Shown here piece after piece: positions 55,839 to 64,000 of a stretch of 64,000 nucleotides of DNA (its first letter is position 1; the number at the start of each line of letters is the position of its first letter). Under the pieces are notes generated by a model. It saw nothing but the letters and a program-made list of their open reading frames with translations, had not been told where the DNA came from and ran no database searches. This DNA is from Clostridiaceae bacterium. Its GTDB lineage: Bacteria > Bacillota > Clostridia > Clostridiales > Clostridiaceae. Where the stretch lies: contig CABIZX010000001.1 of NCBI GenBank assembly GCA_902363375.1, positions 1,178,001 through 1,242,000 of the forward strand, in the 5' to 3' direction. The translations under genes and the position numbers were made by a program.

Positions 55839-56450
55839 CTATTCTGTAAACAATATTTGCCCAACTTCATACTCTAATTCATATTTAAGTGAGTTCACAA
55901 GTTCTTCAAAGGAATTGTTTATCTCGATTCCGTTTTTACTAATGATAAAACCACCATCTATGTCATAGGTTTTAACATTAAATTTTAATTTTCCTAATTT
56001 TCCATTAGATATTAATAATTTATTTAGTTCTAGTAGAAATTTATCAGAAAGTTTTTCTCTATCTTTTGTATTTATAATTATTTCTTCGTCTCCGTCAATA
56101 TTTAAAGAAAGTATAGTATTTCTTACAAATTTATCAAATGCTTCTGGAGACATTGATTTTAGCTTTCTCTTTGCTTCTTCAAAAACTTTTTCAATAACTT
56201 GTTGCTTTGCAAGAAGCTTTTTATTTCTTATCTCTAAATCAGTTTTAGAGATAATTCTTTCTTTTATAGTTTTACTTTCTATTTCTGCTTTTTCTAAAAT
56301 AGAAGAAGCTTTTTTATTTGCTTCTTCTATTTTCTTTTTTACTATTTCATTGGCTTTGATAGTAGCCTCATTTAAAATCTCTATTTTTTTTACTTCTGCA
56401 TCCTTTATAATTTTAGAAGTAAGATTATCTAAGTTAGACATATTATTCAC
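55839..56450 (-). CDS. ntpE: V-type ATP synthase subunit E
   Basis: A 203-residue peripheral stalk subunit. The N-terminal half is a charged coiled coil with many Lys, Glu and Ala residues (about 1-95), and the C-terminal half is a mixed domain that docks on the head. It pairs with the H/G-type subunit encoded first in the operon to make the stator. It starts 8 bases after subunit K. Confidence 0.92.
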   Translation of the reverse strand: MNNMSNLDNLTSKIIKDAEVKKIEILNEATIKANEIVKKKIEEANKKASSILEKAEIESKTIKERIISKTDLEIRNKKLLAKQQVIEKVFEEAKRKLKSMSPEAFDKFVRNTILSLNIDGDEEIIINTKDREKLSDKFLLELNKLLISNGKLGKLKFNVKTYDIDGGFIISKNGIEINNSFEELVNSLKYELEYEVGQILFTE

Positions 56451-56458
56451 TTCCTTAA

Positions 56459-56938
<480 letters not shown>

Positions 56939-56955
56939 TTATTCCTCCTAATTAT

Positions 56956-58917
56956 CTATTTTGATATTTTAAAGTATTTAGAGTTATATTTTAAAGGCTC
57001 AAAGGCTTTACCGCCACCTTCATAGAATTTTCCAAAATACTCAAGGTATTGTAATCTACATGTATGCACATAAGCTCCTAAGGCATTTATAAATAAGTTA
57101 AATATATGACCAACGACAAAGATTGCTACACCAAATATAACTGTAGCCAATGAAGTTGAAACCATATCTACCATAATATTAAATGCATAAGCTATAAATC
57201 CAGTTGCAAGTCCTAGAGCTGCAAGTCTAGTATAAGAAACTAGATCTCCTACATAGGATGTAATTCCATATAGAGAGTAAAACCCTTGACCTAATTTAGC
57301 ACCAATAGATTTTTCATGGCGACCATTTGTAAGGACAATTCCTATCATTCCAGCAATAGTAGCATATTTTGCTACAGAAATTACTATGGCTGGTATTCCA
57401 AAGGATGATAAATCCGTGAAGGCGCTTAGTGCCCAAATAATTGCACCACTAAGAGTTATATACCAAAGTCCTACATCTGCAAAAGCTCCAAAGTAATCTT
57501 TATCCCGTATTTGTATATATGCTTTTATACCAAGGCCCACATAAATTTGAATTAGTCCCATAACTACAGATACAATCATTAACAATCCGACATTACTATC
57601 AGGTTTCATCCATAATGGCTGTATCTTTATAAAATCACCAAAATAACTACCATACATTACACCCCAGAATATAGTTGAAATGCTTAATAAGAAAAACATC
57701 TTCACTGATTTTCTCATATCATCATCTAAATTAAATGTGGTTAATGCAATTAAAGTTCCTATAAACATCACAAATCCATATCCTGCATCAGATAACATCA
57801 TTCCAAAGAAGAATATATAGAAAGGTGCGAGTAAAGGGGTCGGGTCTATTTCTTTATACTTAGGCACACTATACATAGATGTAATGCTTTCAAAGGATTC
57901 AAAAACTTTATTATTCTTTAATTTAACAGGTACATCGTCACCTTCAGCAGCTTCAAATTCTAAATAATAATCATCACCTAATGTACTTTTTATCATGTTT
58001 TCAAATTCATTATGCAATTCTGTAGGATAATATCCTTCTATAGCCACAATACTTTTACTCTTCAGGAAATTTTCGGTAGTTTTTAATCTTAATAATAGAG
58101 AACTATAATATTCATAAACTATTTTATATTCCTCTAATTTGCTGACATGTTCTTTCATACTATCTTGGATAGATAGATTTTCAGTTTTTATCGATTCAAT
58201 AGTTGTTTTGTATTCTTTTATTACCTTTTTAGGTACACCATCACATTGAATATCAATCTTACCAAAATTGAAAGATTTTAATAGTTGTTCTACATCAGCT
58301 ATTTTGTCACTGTGAACTATGACCAATATGTAGCTGTTTCTACCTATGGTGCTAATAACTTCAAAGTAATAATCTTTAGTTAATTCCTCCAGCTTAAGCC
58401 TTAAATCATCTACATTACCTTGAGGTATTTCACCTATTAAAGCCTTAGATTTTGTTAACCTATTTATGCTTTCTAAAGATACATCTAGATTTTCCCAAGG
58501 TTTTAACTCTTCTATGCTAGCTTTCAATTTAGCTATATAGTTATGGTTCATATTTATTTTGTTGTCTTTTTGTTTTAGCTCATTGTATACATCACGCCAA
58601 TGAGATGTATTTGTGAGTTGCTCTAACACATCATAGTTATAGCTCTTTTTCCCCTCCTTTAAACTCTTTAGTGGGTTAGGCTTTTCACTAAATGTGGTCA
58701 AAAGTTCAATAGTAAATTTTACTTTTGATAATTCACCTTCTACTTCAGAAATTTCACTGCTTGCAGTATCACTCTTCAATTGATTTAATTCATCAGATTC
58801 AACTTTACTTAAATCTGAAAATTGTACATTTTCAAAGGATTGCAGCTTCTCAAGCAAAGATTTTTTTTGATTTTCAAAGGCTAAGAGCATAAACTTATTC
58901 ATTTTAACTATTGCCAT
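56956..58917 (-). CDS. ntpI: V-type ATP synthase subunit I (a-subunit)
   Basis: A 653-residue stator membrane subunit that forms the ion path with the K ring. Residues 1-about 345 are cytoplasmic with coiled-coil parts; the rest holds about seven to eight helices, with FYIFFFGMMLSDAGYGFVMF and SYVGDLVSYTRLAALGLATGFIAYAFN, the latter carrying the conserved arginine (YTRLAALG) of the ion half-channels. FINALGAYVHTCRLQYLEYFGKFY closes the protein. Its start overlaps the end of subunit H by 14 bases. Confidence 0.96.
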   Translation of the reverse strand: MAIVKMNKFMLLAFENQKKSLLEKLQSFENVQFSDLSKVESDELNQLKSDTASSEISEVEGELSKVKFTIELLTTFSEKPNPLKSLKEGKKSYNYDVLEQLTNTSHWRDVYNELKQKDNKINMNHNYIAKLKASIEELKPWENLDVSLESINRLTKSKALIGEIPQGNVDDLRLKLEELTKDYYFEVISTIGRNSYILVIVHSDKIADVEQLLKSFNFGKIDIQCDGVPKKVIKEYKTTIESIKTENLSIQDSMKEHVSKLEEYKIVYEYYSSLLLRLKTTENFLKSKSIVAIEGYYPTELHNEFENMIKSTLGDDYYLEFEAAEGDDVPVKLKNNKVFESFESITSMYSVPKYKEIDPTPLLAPFYIFFFGMMLSDAGYGFVMFIGTLIALTTFNLDDDMRKSVKMFFLLSISTIFWGVMYGSYFGDFIKIQPLWMKPDSNVGLLMIVSVVMGLIQIYVGLGIKAYIQIRDKDYFGAFADVGLWYITLSGAIIWALSAFTDLSSFGIPAIVISVAKYATIAGMIGIVLTNGRHEKSIGAKLGQGFYSLYGITSYVGDLVSYTRLAALGLATGFIAYAFNIMVDMVSTSLATVIFGVAIFVVGHIFNLFINALGAYVHTCRLQYLEYFGKFYEGGGKAFEPLKYNSKYFKISK

Positions 58918-59230
58918 TGAACTTCACTATCCTCTCAATTACTAAATTAGTAGCTAAATCAATTTTTCCCTTAGACGTACTAATTATCATTTTTACTTCT
59001 TCTTCACCTTTAGCTAGGGCTGGCTGTGAATTTTCATTACCTTCAGTTAGAGCATCTGCTTTCATTTGTTTTGCTTTTTCTAGAGCAGCATTAATGATAG
59101 CATTAAACTCTTCATTTCCTTTTGTTTGAGCTTCACTAATTATTTGTTTACTGCTTTCTACTGCTTTATCTATTATATCTTTTGCAGTAGTTTCTGCCTG
59201 TTGTATTTTATTAATTGCTTCTAAAGCCAA
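58904..59230 (-). CDS. V-type ATP synthase subunit H/G (peripheral stalk)
   Basis: A 108-residue, alanine- and lysine-rich coiled-coil protein (ALEAINKIQQAETTAKDIID at the start) of the AhaH/NtpF stator type. It pairs with subunit E. GGTGGTG precedes the ATG. It heads the operon and overlaps subunit I by 14 bases. The sequence is repetitive, so the naming (H or G) varies between databases. Confidence 0.88.
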   Translation of the reverse strand: MALEAINKIQQAETTAKDIIDKAVESSKQIISEAQTKGNEEFNAIINAALEKAKQMKADALTEGNENSQPALAKGEEEVKMIISTSKGKIDLATNLVIERIVKFNGNS

Positions 59231-59377
59231 AATATCACCACCTTTAAAGTATTAAATTATTTTATATTTACCTCTTATGTGTAGGATAAATTGATATATT
59301 AATACCTACATCGTAAGTTGTATTTTATAACTCTTAATATAGATTTACAAAACTCTTTAGATAATATATTTAAATTT

Positions 59378-59405
59378 ATTATACCATTTTTAATATATTC
59401 TTCAA
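59378..59405 (-). promoter_or_regulatory. Promoter of the V-ATPase operon
   Basis: Minus strand TTGAAG (59405-59400), a 16-base spacer, TATAAT (59383-59378). It lies about 150 bases before the first gene, implying a long leader. Confidence 0.6.
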
Positions 59406-59407
59406 TA

Positions 59408-59444
59408 GTACAATATATTAATACAAAAAATTAATATATTGTAC
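59408..59444. repeat. Perfect 15-bp palindrome beside the V-ATPase promoter
   Basis: GTACAATATATTAAT/ATTAATATATTGTAC with a 7-base A-rich loop. It directly abuts the -35 element; it could be an operator or act as a terminator for the radical SAM gene that ends at 59480. Confidence 0.6.
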
Positions 59445-59479
59445 ATTAAAAATAACAAAGATTTTACTTGACATTGTAT

Positions 59480-61195
59480 TTAACTGTTTACTTCATTTTC
59501 ATTTATAAATACCTTTTCTTTATGATCATTATTTATGAAAGCAATATAATTTAATGATTTATTTATATTATTATTTTCTATATAGTCTTTCACATCATAG
59601 TTAAATTTAAATACACTTATCTTATTTATATTGTCTATAGATTTTTTATCCATAATATACTCTTTTATACTTCTTTCCTGAGGTTTAGGTATCTCCATTC
59701 TTAGAAAGTCAGGTACCCATTTAGTATTATTATATGAGAAGTATTCATACCTTATTATATCTAACAGCAACTCCCTATCTCCAGCCTTAATATAGTCATT
59801 AAATTCAACAAAGAGATAGTAATAATCAATAGATGCTATGCTACGTTTAAAATACCCCTTACTATCAAAAAATTTGGATAGCTCATAGTAAAATTCAAAT
59901 ATATCGACAAATTTATTGCTTTTATTAAAAAAGTTTAATATATTATAGAACTTACCACTATTTAAATATTTATCGACCATATGCTCAATTTTCTTAAGTA
60001 TAATTAATTCATTATAACTAATATCTTTTGTCTTTAAAATTTCATAAGGTGGATATGGAGAGTAAACCATACCCCATTTCTCGCTTTCTTCTCTCATTTC
60101 AGAACCTTTTAAAAGCTTTAAAAATCCTAATTGTAATTCTTCTGGACTTATTTCATATACTTCGTTAAAAGATTTTCTAAAAGAATTGAAATCTTCCCCA
60201 GGTAGCCCCGCAATCAAATCTAAATGTTGTTTGATATTAGTTAGTTTATTTAGTTCTAAGACTTTTTCTTTAATAGTGGCAAATTTTATAGTTCTATTAA
60301 TATTTCTTAATATCTCATTATTTGTAGTTTGAACTCCTACTTCAAATTGGAACATACCATTAGGTGCCTTACTTAATATATCTAAGGATTCCTTACAAAA
60401 TAAATCAGCAGAAACTTCAAAATGGAAGCAGGTATTCTTTCCGTTGTCAATAAGATAACTCCAGATAGTATTTGCAAAAACCTTATTACAGTTAAATGTT
60501 CTGTCAACGAACTTGACGAGCTTAACATTTTTATCTATAAAAAATTTTAATTCTTTTAATACTCTATCTAGATTTAAAAATCTTACTCCATGAGTAGTTG
60601 AAGATAAACAATATTTACAATTAAAAGGACATCCTCTTGAAGCTTCATAGTAGACAATTTTATTTCTTAGATCATCACCAGCTTCATATGGAAATACTAT
60701 ATTATTAATATTCATTAATGGTCTTTTACCACCATATATTATAGCTTTATCATCTTTATAATATAGTCCTTTAATATTTTCATAGTTAGTAGTATCTCCA
60801 TTAGATTCATTATTTATTTTTAAATTAATTAATTCTCTATAAGTTTCCTCGCCCTCTCCTTCAATTAAATATTCACCTACATTTTCGCTTAAAAATTCCA
60901 TTGGATTATAAGAAGTTTCTGGGCCACCATAAACAATTTCAATATTACTATCTATAAGCTTTATTAAAGTTGCTACTTTTTTAATGAATTCTATATTCCA
61001 AATGTAGCATGAAAATCCTATTATACTAGGTTTTTCATGTAATATTTCTTCAACAACTCTCTCCTCTCTATCATTGATAGAAAATTCCATAGTCTCACAA
61101 TTATAATTTAAATCCTTTGTATAAGCTTTTAAATATCTTACTGCCAAATTGCTATGAATATACTTTGAATTTACTGCAACTAAAACTACTTTCAT
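59480..61195 (-). CDS. B12-binding radical SAM protein (DUF4080 type)
   Basis: A 571-residue protein. Residues about 1-140 form a cobalamin-binding Rossmann domain (VVLVAVNSKYIHSNLAVRYLKAY, IVYGGPETSYNPMEFL, EGEGEETYREL) lacking the strict DxHxxG motif. The radical SAM core has SRGCPFNCKYCLSS (CxxxCxxC, near 196). The C-terminal 200 residues match the DUF4080 region often fused to this group. The substrate is unknown; relatives modify lipids, peptides or cofactors. It starts 4 bases after the methyltransferase-like gene, which suggests coupled translation. It may depend on the corrinoid made by the genes at 11-18.7 kb. Confidence 0.88.
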   Translation of the reverse strand: MKVVLVAVNSKYIHSNLAVRYLKAYTKDLNYNCETMEFSINDREERVVEEILHEKPSIIGFSCYIWNIEFIKKVATLIKLIDSNIEIVYGGPETSYNPMEFLSENVGEYLIEGEGEETYRELINLKINNESNGDTTNYENIKGLYYKDDKAIIYGGKRPLMNINNIVFPYEAGDDLRNKIVYYEASRGCPFNCKYCLSSTTHGVRFLNLDRVLKELKFFIDKNVKLVKFVDRTFNCNKVFANTIWSYLIDNGKNTCFHFEVSADLFCKESLDILSKAPNGMFQFEVGVQTTNNEILRNINRTIKFATIKEKVLELNKLTNIKQHLDLIAGLPGEDFNSFRKSFNEVYEISPEELQLGFLKLLKGSEMREESEKWGMVYSPYPPYEILKTKDISYNELIILKKIEHMVDKYLNSGKFYNILNFFNKSNKFVDIFEFYYELSKFFDSKGYFKRSIASIDYYYLFVEFNDYIKAGDRELLLDIIRYEYFSYNNTKWVPDFLRMEIPKPQERSIKEYIMDKKSIDNINKISVFKFNYDVKDYIENNNINKSLNYIAFINNDHKEKVFINENEVNS

Positions 61196-61199
61196 TTTA

Positions 61200-61703
61200 T
61201 TAACATCCTTTCTTTCTGCCTACAATTCTAAAAGTACCATTTGAAGATATCTTTTCTACAATATCAAAATAGTCTTTTAGTACGTCTACAATTTTTGATG
61301 AGGTATTATCTGCGAATATATCCATCAAATTTATTTGAAAATTTTTCATACTTTTATCTGGTAATGAAACTTTTATATTTTTTTGTGAAGTCTTCATAGG
61401 TTCTTTTTCAACATCCCAAATATAAACATATCCATTTTTTCGCATTAATCTATATATATTATCAAAAAGCTTTAGCTTTTGTCTATAGGATTTAATTTTA
61501 TTTAAAGAAAAGAATAGTATGCAACTATCATAATATCCTTCGTCATTACATTCCTTTTCAAGTGTATTTTCTAAATAATCTACATCTATAAAATTATCAT
61601 AATATTTATTAGCCTTATATATTATTCCCTCGCTTTCATATGTAATATCCAATACATTACCCCGAAATACTTCTTTTTCTAAGTTTACAAATAAGTTTTC
61701 CAT
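61200..61703 (-). CDS. SAM-dependent methyltransferase-like protein
   Basis: A 167-residue protein with a class I methyltransferase outline: GNVLDIT (near 16, a weakened motif I), YDSCILFFSLNKIKSY (near 57-72) and IYRLMRKNGYVYIWDV (near 82-97). Motif I lacks the usual GxGxG, so cofactor binding is uncertain. GGAGG precedes the ATG. It is just upstream of the radical SAM gene (4 bases) and probably in the same operon, so it may act on the same target. Confidence 0.65.
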   Translation of the reverse strand: MENLFVNLEKEVFRGNVLDITYESEGIIYKANKYYDNFIDVDYLENTLEKECNDEGYYDSCILFFSLNKIKSYRQKLKLFDNIYRLMRKNGYVYIWDVEKEPMKTSQKNIKVSLPDKSMKNFQINLMDIFADNTSSKIVDVLKDYFDIVEKISSNGTFRIVGRKKGC

Positions 61704-61791
61704 ATTACACCTCCACAGCTCATAATAATGATACTATTCTTTGTACTTATGTAAATTCCTTTATTTTTATAATATATTTAACAATAACGAA

Positions 61792-61822
61792 AATAACTAC
61801 CATATATTGTATGGTAGTTATT
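61792..61822 (-). terminator. Terminator after the phospholipase-like gene
   Basis: AATAACTACCATA/TATGGTAGTTATT, perfect 13-bp arms with a 5-base loop and TTTTCG after it on the minus strand. Confidence 0.75.
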
Positions 61823-61837
61823 GGAATTAACTTTATG

Positions 61838-62554
61838 TTAATGATTAGTTGGTATTTCTAGATTTTTCATTGTATTATAAAAATCTAATAATATTCCTGC
61901 AGTAGTGTTACATGCCCTAAGTAGGATGACCTCTGAAATCTCATTAAACCTATCTTGCTTAGCTCTTATATTTTCAAATGATCTAGCAGTTGTAACCGCA
62001 AATTTCGTATTTTCAATTACATATTTCTCGGGTTTTCCATAGTTAATAATGTGTCCATTAAAGGAAATTTTATATCCATTAAGAACTTTATCTATTATAA
62101 AACTTTCTAAAGGCTTATGTTTTTTTAAGTTTTTCATGGCATGAGCAGGTACTGTGGAGTCTTGTACTAAATGACATGCTGCACCTAAAAGAAACATAGC
62201 TTTATTCATATCAGCATTAATACCATAGAATACTGATGCCTTATAGTACTTTACACATTCAACCTTTGCATTAGAAAATCCATACAGTCCAATTCCTTTT
62301 TCGTAGTGATAGAAGTGATTTGTACTTTTCAAATCTGCATCAGCCCACTTTACTCCTCTATTTAATTCTAAAATATGCCTCATAAAAAAGTTATACTCTT
62401 CAATGTATCCTTCTTTCTTTAGCAACTGAATAGCTTCTTTATTTATGAATTTATGGACAATACATTCAGTCTTTTTTATTTTTTTCTTAATAGGATTTGC
62501 AACTCTTATAACTGCTGTCATCGTTCTGTTATAAGTTCTTTCCATTCTCTTCAT
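61838..62554 (-). CDS. Zinc-dependent phospholipase C-like protein without signal peptide
   Basis: From the ATG at 62554 (TAGGTG 6 bases upstream; a GTG lies at 62563) it has 238 residues. Motifs of the zinc phospholipase C family (Clostridium alpha-toxin, Bacillus PC-PLC): WADADLKSTNHFYHY (near 74) and ACHLVQDSTVPAHA (near 126), with His/Asp zinc ligands. Unlike the toxins it has no secretion signal and no C-terminal membrane-binding (PLAT) domain, and begins with a very basic segment. It may be intracellular, or a divergent enzyme with another role. Pathogenic function should not be inferred. Confidence 0.72.
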   Translation of the reverse strand: MKRMERTYNRTMTAVIRVANPIKKKIKKTECIVHKFINKEAIQLLKKEGYIEEYNFFMRHILELNRGVKWADADLKSTNHFYHYEKGIGLYGFSNAKVECVKYYKASVFYGINADMNKAMFLLGAACHLVQDSTVPAHAMKNLKKHKPLESFIIDKVLNGYKISFNGHIINYGKPEKYVIENTKFAVTTARSFENIRAKQDRFNEISEVILLRACNTTAGILLDFYNTMKNLEIPTNH

Positions 62555-62674
62555 GTAATTCACCTACGATTCTTTAAGAATAATAAAATAATAATTTCCT
62601 ATATATATTATAACTCCAATTTAATCATATTATTTTATTATTTATCATATTTATCGTAGTATTTATTTGGAACA

Positions 62675-63874
62675 CTAATTTATTAAAATTTTATTTTTAA
62701 TAGCTATAGTAAATAAAAATCCATGATTACCATCTAAAATGTATAATTTATCATTAAGAACTTTCATATTAGATACAGTACAATTCTCTTTTAATGTTAT
62801 TAATTCTCTTGGAACTCCATTGGCTACACTAAATAATATTTTATTCTTGCTAGAATCAAAAAAGTATAATTGTAAAGAGTTCTCTCCATTAATTTTTCCA
62901 TTATCATCTACAGCTAGACATTTCAAACTATTTACTTCTCCATGTTGATAAGCTGGAGCTGGAGGTGACATAGGATGTTTTTTTAATATAGGAGTATTCT
63001 CTATACTCGATTCACCTTGAAATCTTGGAGAATTAAGAGGATCTCCTCCCGAAAAGTCTGGGAAACCGTACCAATAACCTTTCTTTATTTCATAAATATA
63101 ATCACTATCATTTTCCACTGGTCTTAATCCTCTATTTTCATATCCTCCTACGGTAGCAAATATTCTACCATCATCTGTTATGTCCATCCCTTTCACATTT
63201 CGTAATCCCCATGCATAGGTTTCAATGGCTTTAGTGTTAGTATTATAAATTATAATAGAAGAATTACCGATAACTTCTCCTTTTATAATTTCACCATCTT
63301 CATTAGAGGCTCCCTTGGGTTCAAAACCTCCATTTTCATTTTTATTTACCACTATATCGAAGGGAGATATATCATGGCCTTTAGAATTTTCATCCAACCA
63401 CTTATTATCATCCCCAACAACTCCTGAATTAGTTGCAGCACCAATTGATATATATAGATATTCCTTAAAACCTTTTACCAACACTTGTTTATAGTCTCCA
63501 TTACTCGGAATATTGGTTATACACTCTTCCAATTTTTGATTATTTATATCTATACTCATCAAAGTATCAGCATTAATAAAATATAATTTATCACCATTGC
63601 ATTCTAAGTTAGTAATATTAAAATTTTTATCTTCAATTAATACATAAGGTTCTCCCACTGATGGAATAGCCAGTATTTTATTTTTAAAAGCAATATATAA
63701 TCCTTTTTCATTATTAGTAAAGTCTATGGCATCTTTTAACCCTTTATATCTAATTTTCACTTCGATTTCGGAATCTTCAACTCCTAGATCATATATTTCA
63801 CTTTTATCTTTTACTATTAATAAAGAACTTATAGCTACTATTATTAATAGAATCCATCCTACTATTTTTTTCAT
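62675..63874 (-). CDS. Membrane-anchored beta-propeller protein (sorbosone/glucose dehydrogenase-like)
   Basis: A 399-residue protein. An N-terminal hydrophobic segment (about 4-22, WILLIIVAISSLLIV) anchors or exports it. The rest resembles the six-bladed propeller of PQQ-type sugar dehydrogenases and PF07995 proteins: YISIGAATNSG, AWGLRNVKGMDITDDGRIFATVGG and KKGYWYGFPDFSGGDP. A PQQ-binding set cannot be confirmed, and Clostridia do not generally make PQQ, so a non-enzymatic or other role is possible. GGGGGAG precedes the ATG. It stands alone, the last gene in the window; 63875-64000 is its upstream region. Confidence 0.75.
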   Translation of the reverse strand: MKKIVGWILLIIVAISSLLIVKDKSEIYDLGVEDSEIEVKIRYKGLKDAIDFTNNEKGLYIAFKNKILAIPSVGEPYVLIEDKNFNITNLECNGDKLYFINADTLMSIDINNQKLEECITNIPSNGDYKQVLVKGFKEYLYISIGAATNSGVVGDDNKWLDENSKGHDISPFDIVVNKNENGGFEPKGASNEDGEIIKGEVIGNSSIIIYNTNTKAIETYAWGLRNVKGMDITDDGRIFATVGGYENRGLRPVENDSDYIYEIKKGYWYGFPDFSGGDPLNSPRFQGESSIENTPILKKHPMSPPAPAYQHGEVNSLKCLAVDDNGKINGENSLQLYFFDSSKNKILFSVANGVPRELITLKENCTVSNMKVLNDKLYILDGNHGFLFTIAIKNKILIN

Positions 63875-64000
63875 AGCTCCCCCATTTAAATATTAATTTA
63901 CACTAAAGTATATTTAAATAATTTTAATTAAATTACCTTTAGTTAAATAAATGATAAAAATATATAGTTAGAGAATAATTCTGAATTTATCTTCATAAGT

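Overview
The window is about 70% A+T, densely coded, and uses strong AGGAGG-type ribosome sites with some TTG and GTG starts. It carries clostridial genes such as an AbrB-type regulator, a SpoIIE-type phosphatase, a sensory [FeFe] hydrogenase, an anaerobic corrinoid route and a V-type ATPase. This points to a strictly anaerobic Firmicute, most likely Clostridium sensu stricto. Species cannot be fixed from the sequence. No rRNA, tRNA, CRISPR array or intact mobile element was seen.

Left part (1-18.8 kb): a truncated NhaC antiporter, then hemA-hemL on the minus strand, and a three-gene minus operon (NuoE-like ferredoxin, PAS-containing [FeFe] hydrogenase, PP2C phosphatase) that looks like a hydrogen or redox sensor. 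Next come a YfcE phosphodiesterase, a decayed lipoamide dehydrogenase gene and glyA. A cobalamin riboswitch follows, heading cbiP-cbiB-cobD-precorrin-2 dehydrogenase-hemC-cobA/hemD-hemB. HemA and HemL make 5-aminolevulinate, HemB, HemC and HemD take it to uroporphyrinogen III, CobA and the dehydrogenase lead towards the corrin ring, and CbiP, CbiB and CobD complete amidation and the aminopropanol arm.

Middle (18.9-47 kb): an aminopeptidase P, an NfeD/SPFH membrane pair, asnB, a MEDS-domain protein and two tandem HesB/IscA-like genes. The second copy has an in-frame TGA where the first has a cysteine, so it is a selenoprotein candidate. A group II intron remnant follows, then miaB-mutS-mutL-miaA, a PLP enzyme, lexA divergent from a DEAD-box helicase across an SOS-box-like site, and assorted regulators (RHH coiled-coil, MarR, AbrB). 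YajQ, a tyrosine recombinase, a CPBP protease, a probable IS200/IS605 end remnant and purB close this part.

Right part (47-64 kb): a second phosphodiesterase, a small group of transferases (GNAT, aminoglycoside-nucleotidyltransferase-like, maltose acetyltransferase-like), a Nudix hydrolase, and a nine-gene V-ATPase operon (H-I-K-E-C-F-A-B-D). The K subunit carries the full sodium-binding residue set. The end holds a B12-binding radical SAM protein with a methyltransferase-like partner, a zinc phospholipase C-like protein without a signal peptide, and a membrane-anchored beta-propeller protein.

The most noteworthy items are the HesB-like TGA gene with a SECIS-like hairpin, the sensory hydrogenase operon, the B12-riboswitch control of general tetrapyrrole genes, and the divergent promoters whose -35 elements overlap.
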